DNA from: Candidatus Thermofonsia Clade 1 bacterium
GTDB taxonomy: Bacteria > Chloroflexota > Anaerolineae > Aggregatilineales > UBA2796
Direction of reading: 5' to 3'
DNA: 64,000 bases
Assembly (NCBI GenBank): GCA_002794705.1
Contig: PGTK01000002.1
Location: 62,001 to 126,000 of the forward strand
Position 1 is the first letter of the stretch. Every line of letters starts with the position of its first letter. Made by a program: the position numbers and the translations under genes. Below, in pieces: positions 1-8,449 of the stretch. The notes beneath the pieces were generated by a model. That model made no database searches, was not told where the DNA came from, and worked only from the letters and a program-made list of their open reading frames with translations.

Positions 1-726
1 TATGAGAACGCCTTTCCCGTCTTGAAGCGCTTGGGACTGCCCGCCGTAATCTTCCTGATGACCTCGCGCATGGATCATCCCGTGCTGCCATGGTGGGACG
101 AATGCGCACTCTACCTGAATCTGACCGAGCGGACGCAAGCTGAGCTGCCGTTGATCGGCAGCTGCGATCTCAGCACGCCTGAGGCGCGTCGCGCCGTCAC
201 GGATCGTCTGTTGCGCGCTTTGAAGCGCCTCACGGAGTCCGAGAAACAGGCTGCGATCCGCGCCCTCCGTGAGCGGCTGGAGGTGCCTGCACCTCAGGCT
301 GATCCGTCGCTTTTTGTCAATTGGGATGAGGTACGTGAGATGGTCGCGGCGGACGTGGCGTGCATGCCGCATACGGTCAATCATCCAATTTTGACGCGGA
401 TCAGCGCTGAAGAGGCGTACCGTGAACTGGCTGAGTCGAAGGCGCATATTGAGGCTCAGACTGATCAGCAGGCGACCGCCTTCGCCTATCCCAACGGTAC
501 GCCGAATGATTACAACGCAGCGATCATTCAGATGTTGCGCGCTCTGGACTTTCAGAGCGCTTATACGCTCACGCCCGCGCCGATGTCACTGCGGGCGCTG
601 CGGCGCTATCCATTTCAGATTCGGCGCGCCTTCTTGCTCTACAAAGACTCGTTCGATCTCTTCAAGCTGAAAGTCATGGGCTTTCCGTCACTAGTGGCGC
701 GTCCGCGCTATTACAGGGAGGATTGA
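1..726 (+). CDS. Polysaccharide deacetylase (NodB-type), 5' end outside window
   Basis: The reading frame is open from base 1 (Tyr-Glu-Asn-Ala-Phe-Pro...), so the start lies upstream of the window and the TTG at 22 is probably internal. The first visible residues (YENAFPVLKRLGLPAVIFL) are a typical stretch of NodB-homology carbohydrate esterases, and further on PHTVNHP gives the H-x3-H metal-binding pair, followed by FAYPNGTPNDY, the usual R/Y-P-x-G region after it. The family removes N- or O-acetyl groups from cell-surface polysaccharides. The stop overlaps the region just before the following glycosyltransferase, so the two are probably one transcript for surface glycan synthesis. A long insert of about 80 residues separates the two conserved blocks. 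Confidence 0.85.
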   Translation, partial: YENAFPVLKRLGLPAVIFLMTSRMDHPVLPWWDECALYLNLTERTQAELPLIGSCDLSTPEARRAVTDRLLRALKRLTESEKQAAIRALRERLEVPAPQADPSLFVNWDEVREMVAADVACMPHTVNHPILTRISAEEAYRELAESKAHIEAQTDQQATAFAYPNGTPNDYNAAIIQMLRALDFQSAYTLTPAPMSLRALRRYPFQIRRAFLLYKDSFDLFKLKVMGFPSLVARPRYYRED

Positions 727-728
727 CC

Positions 729-1853
729 GTGCGCGTGTTACTCATGCTCAGCAGCATGGCGATGGGCGGCGCGGAGCGCAACATTGCTGACCTTTTGCCG
801 CATTTGAGCGCTGTGGAAGATATCCAATTGACGCTAGGCACGCTCAATACGCGCCGCGATAGCCCATTGGCGGAGCTGGTGGCGCAGAGCGGCGTGCCAC
901 GCTTTGATATGGGCGCACGGCGCATGGTGGATCGAGCAGCGTGGCGGCGCTACACTGACTTTTTGCGCCGTGAGCGGATCGATCTGGTGCATTCGCAGGA
1001 TCAGGATACCAATATTTACAATGCGCTCTCGCGGCGCTTGCTGGGCGTGCCTTCGGTCATGACGCGCCATGTGATGTTTGAGCCATTCACCAATCTGAAG
1101 ACGCGCTTACGTGCGCAGCTGGTGCTGATCGCAGCGCGCTACGGCGCGGATCGCGTCATTGCCGTCTCGGAGGCAGTGCGCCAGCAGTTTGCACGGCAGG
1201 CGCGCTTGCCTCTGGAGCGCATTGAGACGGTTTACAATGGCATTCAGCTCGAAAAATTTGCCACACGCGCTCGCCGCGCCCAAATTCGCGCTGCGCTTGG
1301 CTGGGCGCAAGATGCACCAATTGTGATCATGGTGGCAGTGCTGCGCGGCGGCAAGGGTCACGAGGTGCTGTTTGAGGCAGTCCCGCTTTTGCGGCAGCGC
1401 GTGCCAAATGTCCAAATTATGCTGGTGGGCGACGGCGAAGAGCGCGCCAAGCTGGAATCTTTGGCGGCGCCATACGCCGATTGCATCCATTTTCTCGGTC
1501 AGCGCATGGATGTGCCTGAGTTGCTGGGCGCTTCAGATGTTTTGGTCTTGCCGAGCTGGAGCGAGGCATTGCCGACTGTGCTGATCGAGGCAGGCGCGGC
1601 AAGTCTGCCGTGTGTGGCAACTGATGTCGGTGGCACACGGGAGATCGTGGTAGATGGCGAGACGGGCTATGTGATCCCAAAGGGCGATTCAGCGGCATTG
1701 GCGGCACGCCTCGCTGACCTGTTGAACGACTCGGCGCGGGCGCGGCACATGGGCGAGGCGGCGCTGCAGCGCGTGACGAGTCTTTTCACGCTACCAGAGC
1801 AGGCGCGGCGCACAGCCGAGGTCTATCGGCGCACTCTGCAAGCCTTGACATAA
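729..1853 (+). CDS. Glycosyltransferase family 4 (GT4)
   Basis: About 374 residues with the two-lobed GT-B layout. The N-terminal lobe starts with RVLLMLSSMAMGGAERN, the glycine-rich loop of GT4 enzymes, and the C-terminal lobe has the nucleotide-sugar part LVGDGEERAKLE, FLGQRMDVPELL, and LPSWSEALPTVLIEAGAA with the E-x7-E type motif. It probably transfers a sugar from an activated donor to a polysaccharide or lipid carrier. Start choice: GGGAGG at 716-721 sits about 7 nt before GTG 729, while TTG 723 is too close to it. It follows the deacetylase directly. Substrate cannot be told from sequence. Confidence 0.88.
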   Translation: MRVLLMLSSMAMGGAERNIADLLPHLSAVEDIQLTLGTLNTRRDSPLAELVAQSGVPRFDMGARRMVDRAAWRRYTDFLRRERIDLVHSQDQDTNIYNALSRRLLGVPSVMTRHVMFEPFTNLKTRLRAQLVLIAARYGADRVIAVSEAVRQQFARQARLPLERIETVYNGIQLEKFATRARRAQIRAALGWAQDAPIVIMVAVLRGGKGHEVLFEAVPLLRQRVPNVQIMLVGDGEERAKLESLAAPYADCIHFLGQRMDVPELLGASDVLVLPSWSEALPTVLIEAGAASLPCVATDVGGTREIVVDGETGYVIPKGDSAALAARLADLLNDSARARHMGEAALQRVTSLFTLPEQARRTAEVYRRTLQALT

Positions 1854-1883
1854 GATTCGGAGCGTGCTATGATCTATATCATA
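1845..1883 (+). promoter_or_regulatory. Near-consensus sigma-70 promoter with overlapping inverted repeat
   Basis: TTGACA at 1845-1850, a 17-nt spacer, and TATGAT at 1868-1873 with the extended-10 TG upstream (TGCTATGAT). The -35 lies inside the last codons of the GT4 gene. The -10 also starts an inverted repeat, TATGAT-CTAT-ATCATA (1868-1883), that would cover the start of transcription and may be an operator. The nearest gene downstream starts at 2040, so the leader would be about 160 nt. Confidence 0.6.
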
Positions 1884-2039
1884 AAGGCGCTCTTAAGAAG
1901 CGCATAGAAAGGCAACTTTCCACTGATCCCAAAATCGCTTGGATAATGCAGCATAGGTCGAGCGCGTTGTGAGGGCAGTTATTGCAGCCGCGACCGCCGT
2001 TTGAGAGGTATCACAGTGAAGTGTTGAGATAGAGACACC

Positions 2040-3089
2040 ATGTCAGCATCGGCATTTCTAGGTGGAGATACAGTCCCGTTCACAGGCGCACGTCCTGTGA
2101 ACTTGCGCACTGATTTGAGCGGCATTGCCGAGCTGATTGACTTGTGTTTCAGCGTAGATGAGGCGGGGCGTGCTACAGCCCGTGAGCTGCGGGCGCTCAG
2201 CCAGACGGGCGCTCTGCTCTCGCTTTTGCAGCGCATGGATCGCCTTTTAGACGGGCTTGGGCAGGGCTTCGTCTGGCTGGAGGCGGGGCGGCTTGTCGGC
2301 AACGTCTCGATTGCAGCGGCGGACTACCCGCCTGACATGGGCAAGGGCTATATCATCGCTAATGTCGCTGTGCATCCTGATTTCAGGCGGCGCGGCATTG
2401 CGAAGGCGCTAGTGAGCAAGGCGCTTGAGCATATCGCCATGCGCGGCGCGACCTTCGCCATTTTGCAGGTAGAGGCGGAAAATCACGGCGCACGCGAGCT
2501 CTACCGTGCGCTCGGCTTCTACGAAGAGCGGACGTTCATCAAGTGGCAGCGCTCTGCCATGTTGCGTGCGCCGCACAAGCTGGAGGATATGCCTTTCATC
2601 ACTCTGCGGCAGGGCAATGAATGGCGCGCTGAATACGAATTGGCACGCCTTGTCCGTCCGAATCGGCGGGGAGGCATTGGCTGGCTCCGCCCAACTCATC
2701 CTAGTCAGTTTCGTCCGTCGTTATGGCGCTTTTTGGGGATGCTTTTCAGTGGGCAAGGCATAGATCGTTGGATTGTGCGCAGCGCTGATGAGCGCAGCAT
2801 CCTTGCCTCGCTCACAGCACGGACTCAATTCGGCGGCGCCGTGCATTTGACGCTGATGGTGCATCCTAATCATTGGGGTAAGCTGGAAAAGCCGCTTTTG
2901 AACTACGTTTTGCGCCGCTTTGATGGTCAGCATCGTACGCTTTATCTTGAGCATCCTGCTGATGACGCCATTGCCAATGCGATTTTTGAGGAATACGGCT
3001 TCACGCGGCGGCACACGCTTGTTCACATGCGCTGCGACCTTGACGGCAAGGCACAGCGGGACGATCGGTCCGATGATCCGCGAAAGTAG
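2040..3089 (+). CDS. GNAT family N-acetyltransferase
   Basis: 349 residues. A GNAT fold covers roughly residues 20-170: IIANVAVHPDFRRRGIAKAL is the acetyl-CoA binding motif A (R/Q-x2-G-x-G/A), followed by VEAENHGARELYRALGF, the usual motif B. GNAT enzymes move an acetyl group from acetyl-CoA to amines of small molecules or proteins. Residues 180-340 look like a second, more diverged GNAT-like half (VHLTLMVHPNHWGKLEKPLL, then EYGFTRRHTLVHMRCDL at the end), so this may be a tandem-GNAT protein. It stands alone, served by the promoter at 1845-1873. The substrate is not recognisable. Confidence 0.82.
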   Translation: MSASAFLGGDTVPFTGARPVNLRTDLSGIAELIDLCFSVDEAGRATARELRALSQTGALLSLLQRMDRLLDGLGQGFVWLEAGRLVGNVSIAAADYPPDMGKGYIIANVAVHPDFRRRGIAKALVSKALEHIAMRGATFAILQVEAENHGARELYRALGFYEERTFIKWQRSAMLRAPHKLEDMPFITLRQGNEWRAEYELARLVRPNRRGGIGWLRPTHPSQFRPSLWRFLGMLFSGQGIDRWIVRSADERSILASLTARTQFGGAVHLTLMVHPNHWGKLEKPLLNYVLRRFDGQHRTLYLEHPADDAIANAIFEEYGFTRRHTLVHMRCDLDGKAQRDDRSDDPRK

Positions 3090-3132
3090 GCTCAAACTCG
3101 GATAGGCGTTACTCACCTGCAGTTAAAGTGAC

Positions 3133-4788
3133 TCAGCGCACGGAAATTGGTATTGAGTCCAGTAGAATAGCGTGTTCTAGCTCCACCAGCATCACTTGCA
3201 AGTAGCCAGCGCTTGGCACAGGGACATCGCTGCGGATTGGCACGCGGTAGACCTCGCGGAAGGCAGTCCCGGCACGCCAAACGCCCGTCGGATAACGCCC
3301 CGCGCCGTGAAAGGTGTACAGCCAGCCGTAGATGTTCCCATCTGCGCCGACGAAGGCGAGGCGCAGTGTGTAGTTTTCGCTGATATCCCCGTCGGCAGCC
3401 CATATCAGCGCCACCTCAAGCGACTCGCCGCCCCGCACGCTTGGACTCAACACTTCGTAGCTGCGTAGGCTGATCTCAGGCATCAGCGCGATGCTTTGCC
3501 CCTCTGGAACTGCGACAAATTGGATCGGCGGCGCGTAGACTGCTGCCAAGCCACCCCAGCCGAGCCACGCCGAGAGCGCGACCATGCCGCAAACCGTGCC
3601 TGTGCCCGCGTAGCGCCCGATCTTGCTGAGCGCGCTCCAGCCCAGCGCCAAGAGAATCGCCCATGCCGCTAGACTCGGCAACAGGTAACGACTATTTAGC
3701 AGCTGCGGATTGTAATAGAGCAGGCTGAGTGCTGCGGCTGCTATCACTAGAGCGCCACAGGCGCTAATCAGCGCCCAGAGCAGCCGTACGCGCCACAATC
3801 GCGCTATGCCGATAGTGCCGATCAGGGCGCCTAACCACAGCGCCCCGACCGTCCATAGCGGCAATCTGACCGTCCCCCAGCCGAAGACGCCAAAGGCGCT
3901 CAGCGCGCCGTGCTGCAGCGCCTCCCTAAACAGGACTCCGCCCAAATCGCTTTGTAGCCGCTCCCAGAGCGCGAGCGGCGCTGCTCGTCCGCCCACTTCA
4001 GCGGCAAAGGGCAACAAGATGCCTGTCTCGCGTATGATGAGTGTGCCCAGTCCGAGCATGGCGGCGCTAATCAGAGCATAGCCAACTGCACGCCGCCATG
4101 AGAGGCACAGCGCCAGTGCGAGGCACGCCGCTATCGTCAATGGCAAGATGTTCAGCTTGAAGAGGTTGCCCACGCCGCTCAGCCCAAGCCCTAGGAGTGC
4201 CAAACGCGCTGATCGCCGCTGCATGGCTGCTACGACACTCCAGATGATCAGCGCGCCGATCAGGAGCGCCGCCGCGTCGTTGCTCAGCGTGCTGCTGCTG
4301 AAGAGCGCCTGCGGATGACAGGCGAAAAAGAGCGTCCCGATCAGGGCAAAGGGCGCTTTTAGCCCCGCACGGCGCGCCGTCCGCCACACAACAGCGACTC
4401 CGACTATGGCAAGGATCGCTGTGAACAGCCGCGCTGCGATTAAGTCGCGCTCTGTGCTGCGCTGTTCGAGCGTACGGGCGGGCAGAGCGAAATTTATGCC
4501 GCCATTGCCCTCGTAGAAATACCAGTTGTGATCGGGCGGCGCGAGGGGCGTCTGCGTGCTGCCTGAAAGCCACATGAAGGCAGCGACTAGGGCGTGATAG
4601 GCAGGCGGATGAATGTGCATTGGGTTGTTGGAGTCGGGCAGTGTGCCTTGACGGGCGATCTGAGCAGCATAGGCGAAATGGAACGGCTCATCTTGAGCCT
4701 CCCATGCGGGCGTGCGCATGGCTACGCCAATGCCGAAGGCGGCACGGCATAGCAGCACAGCGATGATCAGAGGCGTGAGACGGCGCAC
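3133..4788 (-). CDS. Multi-pass membrane protein, DUF2142/GT-C glycosyltransferase-like
   Basis: 551 residues with about ten hydrophobic segments. After the first membrane helix comes AWEAQDEPFHFAYAAQIARQ, the acidic external loop of DUF2142 and GT39-like GT-C enzymes, which use polyprenyl-phosphate sugars at the outer face of the membrane; HIHPPAYHAL fits the same loop. The C-terminal 110 residues are a soluble beta-rich domain. The start is set at GTG 4788, five nt after the FtsB-like stop; an ATG further up (4971) would overlap that gene by about 180 nt. It is the last gene of a minus-strand group with the divisome protein. Confidence 0.75.
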   Translation of the reverse strand: MRRLTPLIIAVLLCRAAFGIGVAMRTPAWEAQDEPFHFAYAAQIARQGTLPDSNNPMHIHPPAYHALVAAFMWLSGSTQTPLAPPDHNWYFYEGNGGINFALPARTLEQRSTERDLIAARLFTAILAIVGVAVVWRTARRAGLKAPFALIGTLFFACHPQALFSSSTLSNDAAALLIGALIIWSVVAAMQRRSARLALLGLGLSGVGNLFKLNILPLTIAACLALALCLSWRRAVGYALISAAMLGLGTLIIRETGILLPFAAEVGGRAAPLALWERLQSDLGGVLFREALQHGALSAFGVFGWGTVRLPLWTVGALWLGALIGTIGIARLWRVRLLWALISACGALVIAAAALSLLYYNPQLLNSRYLLPSLAAWAILLALGWSALSKIGRYAGTGTVCGMVALSAWLGWGGLAAVYAPPIQFVAVPEGQSIALMPEISLRSYEVLSPSVRGGESLEVALIWAADGDISENYTLRLAFVGADGNIYGWLYTFHGAGRYPTGVWRAGTAFREVYRVPIRSDVPVPSAGYLQVMLVELEHAILLDSIPISVR

Positions 4789-4792
4789 AGGG

Positions 4793-5245
4793 CTATCGCG
4801 GCGGCGGCGAATCGAAAAAGAGGCGCCACCATAGCTCAAAGTTTGAGGGGGCGCTCTCACGGCGGGTGACGACTTCGGGCAGCGGAGTTGGCGTGCGAAT
4901 TGGAGTGGGCGTGGTGAATGGCGGCACAGGCACAACGAGCACTTCACCGGGCTTGACCATTTTGCCTTCACGGCGCGCCCATTCTTCCACGAAGGCGTCG
5001 CTGGCGTAGAAATTTAGCTCTGTGCGCAGCGCCGTAGCCCGTGCCTGTAGGGTCTCAATGCTGTAGAGCAGCTCTTGGCGCTGCGCGTTGAGTTGGCGCC
5101 CTGCGGCGATGCGCCCGCTGAAGTTGATAGCAAGCAGCAGCGAGATCGCCAAGATCGAGCCGAAGACGATCTGCATACTGGAGATCGGGCGCGGCGTCGA
5201 GCGCGGCTTGGAGGTGCTTTTCGGTTTGCTGGGCTGATCGGTCAT
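4793..5245 (-). CDS. Septum formation initiator, FtsB/DivIC-like
   Basis: 150 residues. A polar, basic N-terminus is followed by one membrane helix (MQIVFGSILAISLLLAINF), then a coiled coil (residues 45-85) and the family signature YASDAFVEEWARREGKMVKPGE, which closely follows the Y-x(4)-E-x-A-R-E-x2-M/L-V-K-P-G-E pattern of FtsB/DivIC proteins. The family bridges FtsQ/DivIB and FtsL in the cell-division complex. Unlike E. coli FtsB, it has a proline/threonine-rich tail after the signature (TPTPIRTPTPLP). It sits between an unknown protein upstream and a membrane glycosyltransferase-like gene 5 nt downstream. Confidence 0.85.
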   Translation of the reverse strand: MTDQPSKPKSTSKPRSTPRPISSMQIVFGSILAISLLLAINFSGRIAAGRQLNAQRQELLYSIETLQARATALRTELNFYASDAFVEEWARREGKMVKPGEVLVVPVPPFTTPTPIRTPTPLPEVVTRRESAPSNFELWWRLFFDSPPPR

Positions 5246-5282
5246 CGCCTACATCTTGAAGATGCGGACAGATAGCTCCAGT

Positions 5283-5732
5283 CTAGCGCGTAACCGCCAA
5301 GAAGCCCAAATCGCCGCTGAACAGCGCGTCATAGAGCAGGCGGAAAACCAGCAACGGCGCAGGGCGCTCCGTCTGCACTGCCTGCAGTACATCTTGCGGC
5401 GCAGGACTCTCGAAGGGCAAGAACAAGACACAGCGCGATTCCGAGTTGACGATCCGAATCGGCGCAACATTGCCCCTGCGCTCAGCCAGACTCTCGAGGA
5501 ACGGCTGCGATATATCCGTGATACTTTCCGAAGTCACCTCTTGCCGCTCAACGCGCTCTGGCAGAGCGGCAGCAGCGGCTTGCGCGGAGTCTTCATCGGC
5601 GTAGACCAGCGCGATGTAATTCAGTTGCGCGCCGTTGGGCTGCAGCAAGTGGATCAGCGCCGCTAGTCCATAGCGCGGAATGCCCCTCTCAGCTGCCTCA
5701 AGCCGATCCGCCGAGAAAAAGATCGCTTGCAC
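5283..5732 (-). CDS. Hypothetical protein
   Basis: 149 residues, start GTG 5732 with AAGGAA six nt ahead. I do not recognise the family. There is no signal peptide or clear membrane helix. The protein is rich in Ala, Glu and Leu and alternates short hydrophobic strands with helices (for instance LNYIALVYADEDSAQAAAAA and RCVLFLPFE), which suggests a small alpha/beta fold of ferredoxin-like type; a heme-degradation or stress-type dimeric fold is possible but not shown. It lies 37 nt upstream of the FtsB-like gene on the same strand and is likely cotranscribed with it. Confidence 0.6.
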   Translation of the reverse strand: MQAIFFSADRLEAAERGIPRYGLAALIHLLQPNGAQLNYIALVYADEDSAQAAAAALPERVERQEVTSESITDISQPFLESLAERRGNVAPIRIVNSESRCVLFLPFESPAPQDVLQAVQTERPAPLLVFRLLYDALFSGDLGFLAVTR

Positions 5733-5786
5733 TACATTTCCTTACGAACATGAACAGCTTGCGCATACTCACAGCCTTTCACTTGC

Positions 5787-5815
5787 CGCAACTGAGCGCA
5801 CACAGCTCAGCTGCG
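5787..5815 (-). terminator. Hairpin after gpmI
   Basis: Inverted repeat CGCA-A-CTGAGC / GCTCAG-C-TGCG with one mismatch and a 7-nt loop, lying 18 nt beyond the gpmI stop. No clear T tract follows on the minus strand, so its role as an intrinsic terminator is probable rather than certain. Confidence 0.45.
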
Positions 5816-5832
5816 GCTGCGGACGTGCGCAT

Positions 5833-7380
5833 TCAGGCAAGCAGGCTCTCGGCGTCCATCTCCGATGGCTTGGGAATGCCCATCAATTGTAGAATGGTCG
5901 GCGCGACGTTGCAAAGATTGCCTTCGCGCAGCGGCGGCTTGCTGCCATCAGGCGTGATCAGGATGAACGGCACGCGATTCATAGTGTGCGCTGTGTGCGG
6001 CTGACCCGTCTCAGGATCAACCATCAGTTCGCAATTGCCGTGATCTGCCGTCACAATCACGGTCGCGCCGACTTGCTTTGCCGCGTCTAGCAAGCGCGCC
6101 AACTGCGAGTCAACCGTCTCCACAGCCTTGATCGCCGCCTCTAGCACTCCGGTATGCCCGACCATGTCAGGATTGGCGTAGTTGAGCAGGATGAAGTCGT
6201 ATTGACGGCTCAAAATCGCCTCGACTGCCTTATCGGTCAGCGGGATCGCGCTCATCTCAGGCTTGAGATCGTAAGTCGGCACGTCTTTAGGCGAAGGCTC
6301 AAGGTAGCGATCCTCGCCTTCGAACGGCTCATCGCGTTGTCCATTGAAAAAGAAGGTGACGTGGCGGAATTTCTCGGTCTCGGCTGTGTGATATTGGCGC
6401 TTGCCGTGTTTGCTCAGCACTTCAGCAAGGCAGGTTGCTTGTGGCGGACGCACAAAGGCGCGTGGCGCCGTGACATCATCGCCCCACACGCCCATTGTCA
6501 CAAAATGCAGATCGGGCAATTTCTGGCGGACGAAGCCGTGAAAGTTCTCATCCATTAAGGCGCTGTAGAGCTGGCGCATACGGTCGCCGCGAAAATTGAA
6601 GCCGATGATCGTATCGCCGCCCTTGATCGTGGCGCGTGGCGCGCCGTTCGCATCCGTGATCACATACGGGAAGATGAATTCGTCGGTCTCGCCGCGCCGA
6701 TAGGCATCTTCAACTGCCTCAGCCGCGCTCTGCGCTGTGCGCTCCGCCACGCCCTCGACCATTGCACGGTAGGCGAGCTGCGTGCGCTCCCAGCGCTTAT
6801 CCCGATCCATTGCGTAATAGCGTCCGATGACTGTGGCGATCTGCCCAATGCCGAACGAGTCCAGTTTTGCCTGTAACTCGCGGATGTAGCCCAAGCCCGA
6901 CTGCGGCGGCGTATCGCGCCCATCTGTGAAGGCGTGCAGGGCAAGCCGCGTGACGCCATTGCGCTTCGCCATCTCGATCAGCGCGTAGATGTGCGTGTTA
7001 TAGCTGTGAATGCCGCCATCGCTGACCAAGCCCATCAAGTGCAGCGTATTGCCGCTTGATTCGCGCCCTGCAGCGCGAGTCATCGCCTCTAGCAAAGCAG
7101 GACTTCGAAAGAATTCGCCTGTCTCGATCTGCCTGTCAATGAAGGTCAGCTCGGTGTAGATGACTGTGCCTGCGCCCAAGTTCAAATGACCGACTTCAGA
7201 GCCGCCGATTTGCCCTTTCGGCAAGCCGACTGCCTCGCCTGAGGCGCCGAGCGTCGTGGTGCTGTAGAGTCCGCTCTCCCACAAGTGATTGAAAGTTGGC
7301 ACGTTGCCCAGCTTCACGGCGTTTGCCTCGCGCTCCTCGCGCAGCCCCCAGCCGTCGAGGATGATTAGGATCACTGTCAT
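5833..7380 (-). CDS. gpmI: 2,3-bisphosphoglycerate-independent phosphoglycerate mutase
   Basis: 515 residues, the usual length for this alkaline-phosphatase-superfamily enzyme, which interconverts 3- and 2-phosphoglycerate in glycolysis using two Mn/Co ions. VILIILDGWG is the first metal-binding block; GQIGGSEVGHLNLGAG contains the serine nucleophile (canonical G-N-S-E-V-G-H, here G-G-S-E-V-G-H); HAFTDGRDTPP, FRGDRMRQL, ADHGNCELM and HTAHTMNRVPF supply the remaining ligands. Start ATG 7380 has AAAGGA about 10 nt ahead; the TTG eight codons upstream overlaps that site and is less likely. Monocistronic, with a hairpin after it, and divergent from def. Confidence 0.96.
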   Translation of the reverse strand: MTVILIILDGWGLREEREANAVKLGNVPTFNHLWESGLYSTTTLGASGEAVGLPKGQIGGSEVGHLNLGAGTVIYTELTFIDRQIETGEFFRSPALLEAMTRAAGRESSGNTLHLMGLVSDGGIHSYNTHIYALIEMAKRNGVTRLALHAFTDGRDTPPQSGLGYIRELQAKLDSFGIGQIATVIGRYYAMDRDKRWERTQLAYRAMVEGVAERTAQSAAEAVEDAYRRGETDEFIFPYVITDANGAPRATIKGGDTIIGFNFRGDRMRQLYSALMDENFHGFVRQKLPDLHFVTMGVWGDDVTAPRAFVRPPQATCLAEVLSKHGKRQYHTAETEKFRHVTFFFNGQRDEPFEGEDRYLEPSPKDVPTYDLKPEMSAIPLTDKAVEAILSRQYDFILLNYANPDMVGHTGVLEAAIKAVETVDSQLARLLDAAKQVGATVIVTADHGNCELMVDPETGQPHTAHTMNRVPFILITPDGSKPPLREGNLCNVAPTILQLMGIPKPSEMDAESLLA

Positions 7381-7515
7381 GCGCGGAAAGTCCTTTCTGC
7401 TCAATCCGCGCAGAGTATAGCGCGCTCTGATCGCAACTGCCCCTCACAAAAGCGTTGCACAAGCGCGCCTTTTGAGCGAAAATGAAGCACACTCGTACTG
7501 TGAAAAGAGCGTGAC

Positions 7516-8121
7516 ATGGCAGTCAAGAAGATTCTGACGATCAGCAGGCATGAGAAACTCTTGCGCACTAAATCTGAGCCTGTGCGCAAGATCACCAAGC
7601 AGGTCAAGCAGCTTGCCGAGGATATCCGCGATACGATCATGGCGAATCCCGCCGTCGGCTTGGCGGCTGTGCAGATCGGCGTGCTGCAGCGCATTTTTGG
7701 CGCACGGATCGGCTATTACACGCCCGAAGGCGAGGTCTCTGAGACGGCGGATCAGGCGTTGCCGCAGATTTTCATCAATCCAGAGATCGTCGCTGTGAGC
7801 GAAGAGACCGTGCGCGACTACGACGCCTGCATGAGCATCCCCGGCATGATGGGCTACACGCAGCGCCCTAAGCGCGTGACCTTGCGCTGGCTGGATGAAA
7901 ATAGCGCCCGCCATGAGCGCGAGTTCAGCGACTGGGACGCCCGAATGCTGCTGCATGAATACGATCACCTCGAAGGCGTGCTGTTCCTTGACCGCCTGCC
8001 GCTCGAAGACCTGTACGTCTACGTGCGCGGCGAAGACGGCAAGACCCGCCCCGTGCCATATCTTGAGGTCATGCGCGAGGCTGAGGCGAAGGCTACGCCC
8101 AAGCTGGGCAGTGATACGTGA
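7516..8121 (+). CDS. def: Peptide deformylase
   Basis: 201 residues. Removes the N-formyl group from nascent proteins. The three metal-site motifs are present with changes: GLAAVQ (48-53) matches G-x-G/L-A-A-x-Q; motif 2 is DACMS (103-107) in place of E-G-C-L/M-S, keeping Cys105 as ligand; motif 3 is LHEYDHLEG (146-154) in place of Q-H-E-x-D-H, keeping His147, Glu148 and His151. All catalytic residues are kept, so an active enzyme is likely, perhaps of a diverged type with an insertion between motifs 1 and 2. The gene stands alone, divergent from gpmI; a second, canonical deformylase may exist elsewhere in the genome. Confidence 0.9.
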   Translation: MAVKKILTISRHEKLLRTKSEPVRKITKQVKQLAEDIRDTIMANPAVGLAAVQIGVLQRIFGARIGYYTPEGEVSETADQALPQIFINPEIVAVSEETVRDYDACMSIPGMMGYTQRPKRVTLRWLDENSARHEREFSDWDARMLLHEYDHLEGVLFLDRLPLEDLYVYVRGEDGKTRPVPYLEVMREAEAKATPKLGSDT

Positions 8122-8186
8122 GGTTTGCCGCCCAGCACGCCTCTATGCTCATAAGAGATTGGTGAGAGGCGCACGGTGAGCCTGCC

Positions 8187-8444
8187 ATGAACACAAATCC
8201 GCTCTCGCGCTATGAGCGCACGCGCAAATTGCTCAAGCTGTGGCTGAACGTGCCAGAGGTGCCGCTCAGCTGTGATGACTGCGCTGATCATATGGACTGT
8301 CTGGTCGAGTTGCTGCTCGCTGATGCCTCTCCGATTGGCATTTTGGCGGCGGTCAAGCAGCACATTGAGCATTGCCACTGCTGCCGAACTGAGTTTGAGG
8401 CGCTCTTGAGCATTCTACGCATGGAGCGCACTGATTCGCCTTAG
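8187..8444 (+). CDS. Small zf-HC2-like zinc-binding protein
   Basis: 85 residues, start ATG 8187 with a GGTGAG site ahead. It has CDDC near residue 30 and H-x3-C-x2-C (VKQHIEHCHCC) near residue 56, the zinc-binding pattern of anti-sigma-factor ZAS/zf-HC2 domains. No membrane helix follows, so it is a soluble stand-alone domain rather than a classical membrane anti-sigma factor. No sigma-factor gene is adjacent. The next gene is a TetR regulator 5 nt downstream, so the two are likely cotranscribed. Function as a partner or sensor in regulation is inference. Confidence 0.65.
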   Translation: MNTNPLSRYERTRKLLKLWLNVPEVPLSCDDCADHMDCLVELLLADASPIGILAAVKQHIEHCHCCRTEFEALLSILRMERTDSP

Positions 8445-8449
8445 TCCCA

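Noticed and set aside
4789..4971. N-terminal extension of the membrane protein at 3133-4788
   Set aside because: It would overlap the FtsB-like gene by about 180 nt and has no membrane-protein character.
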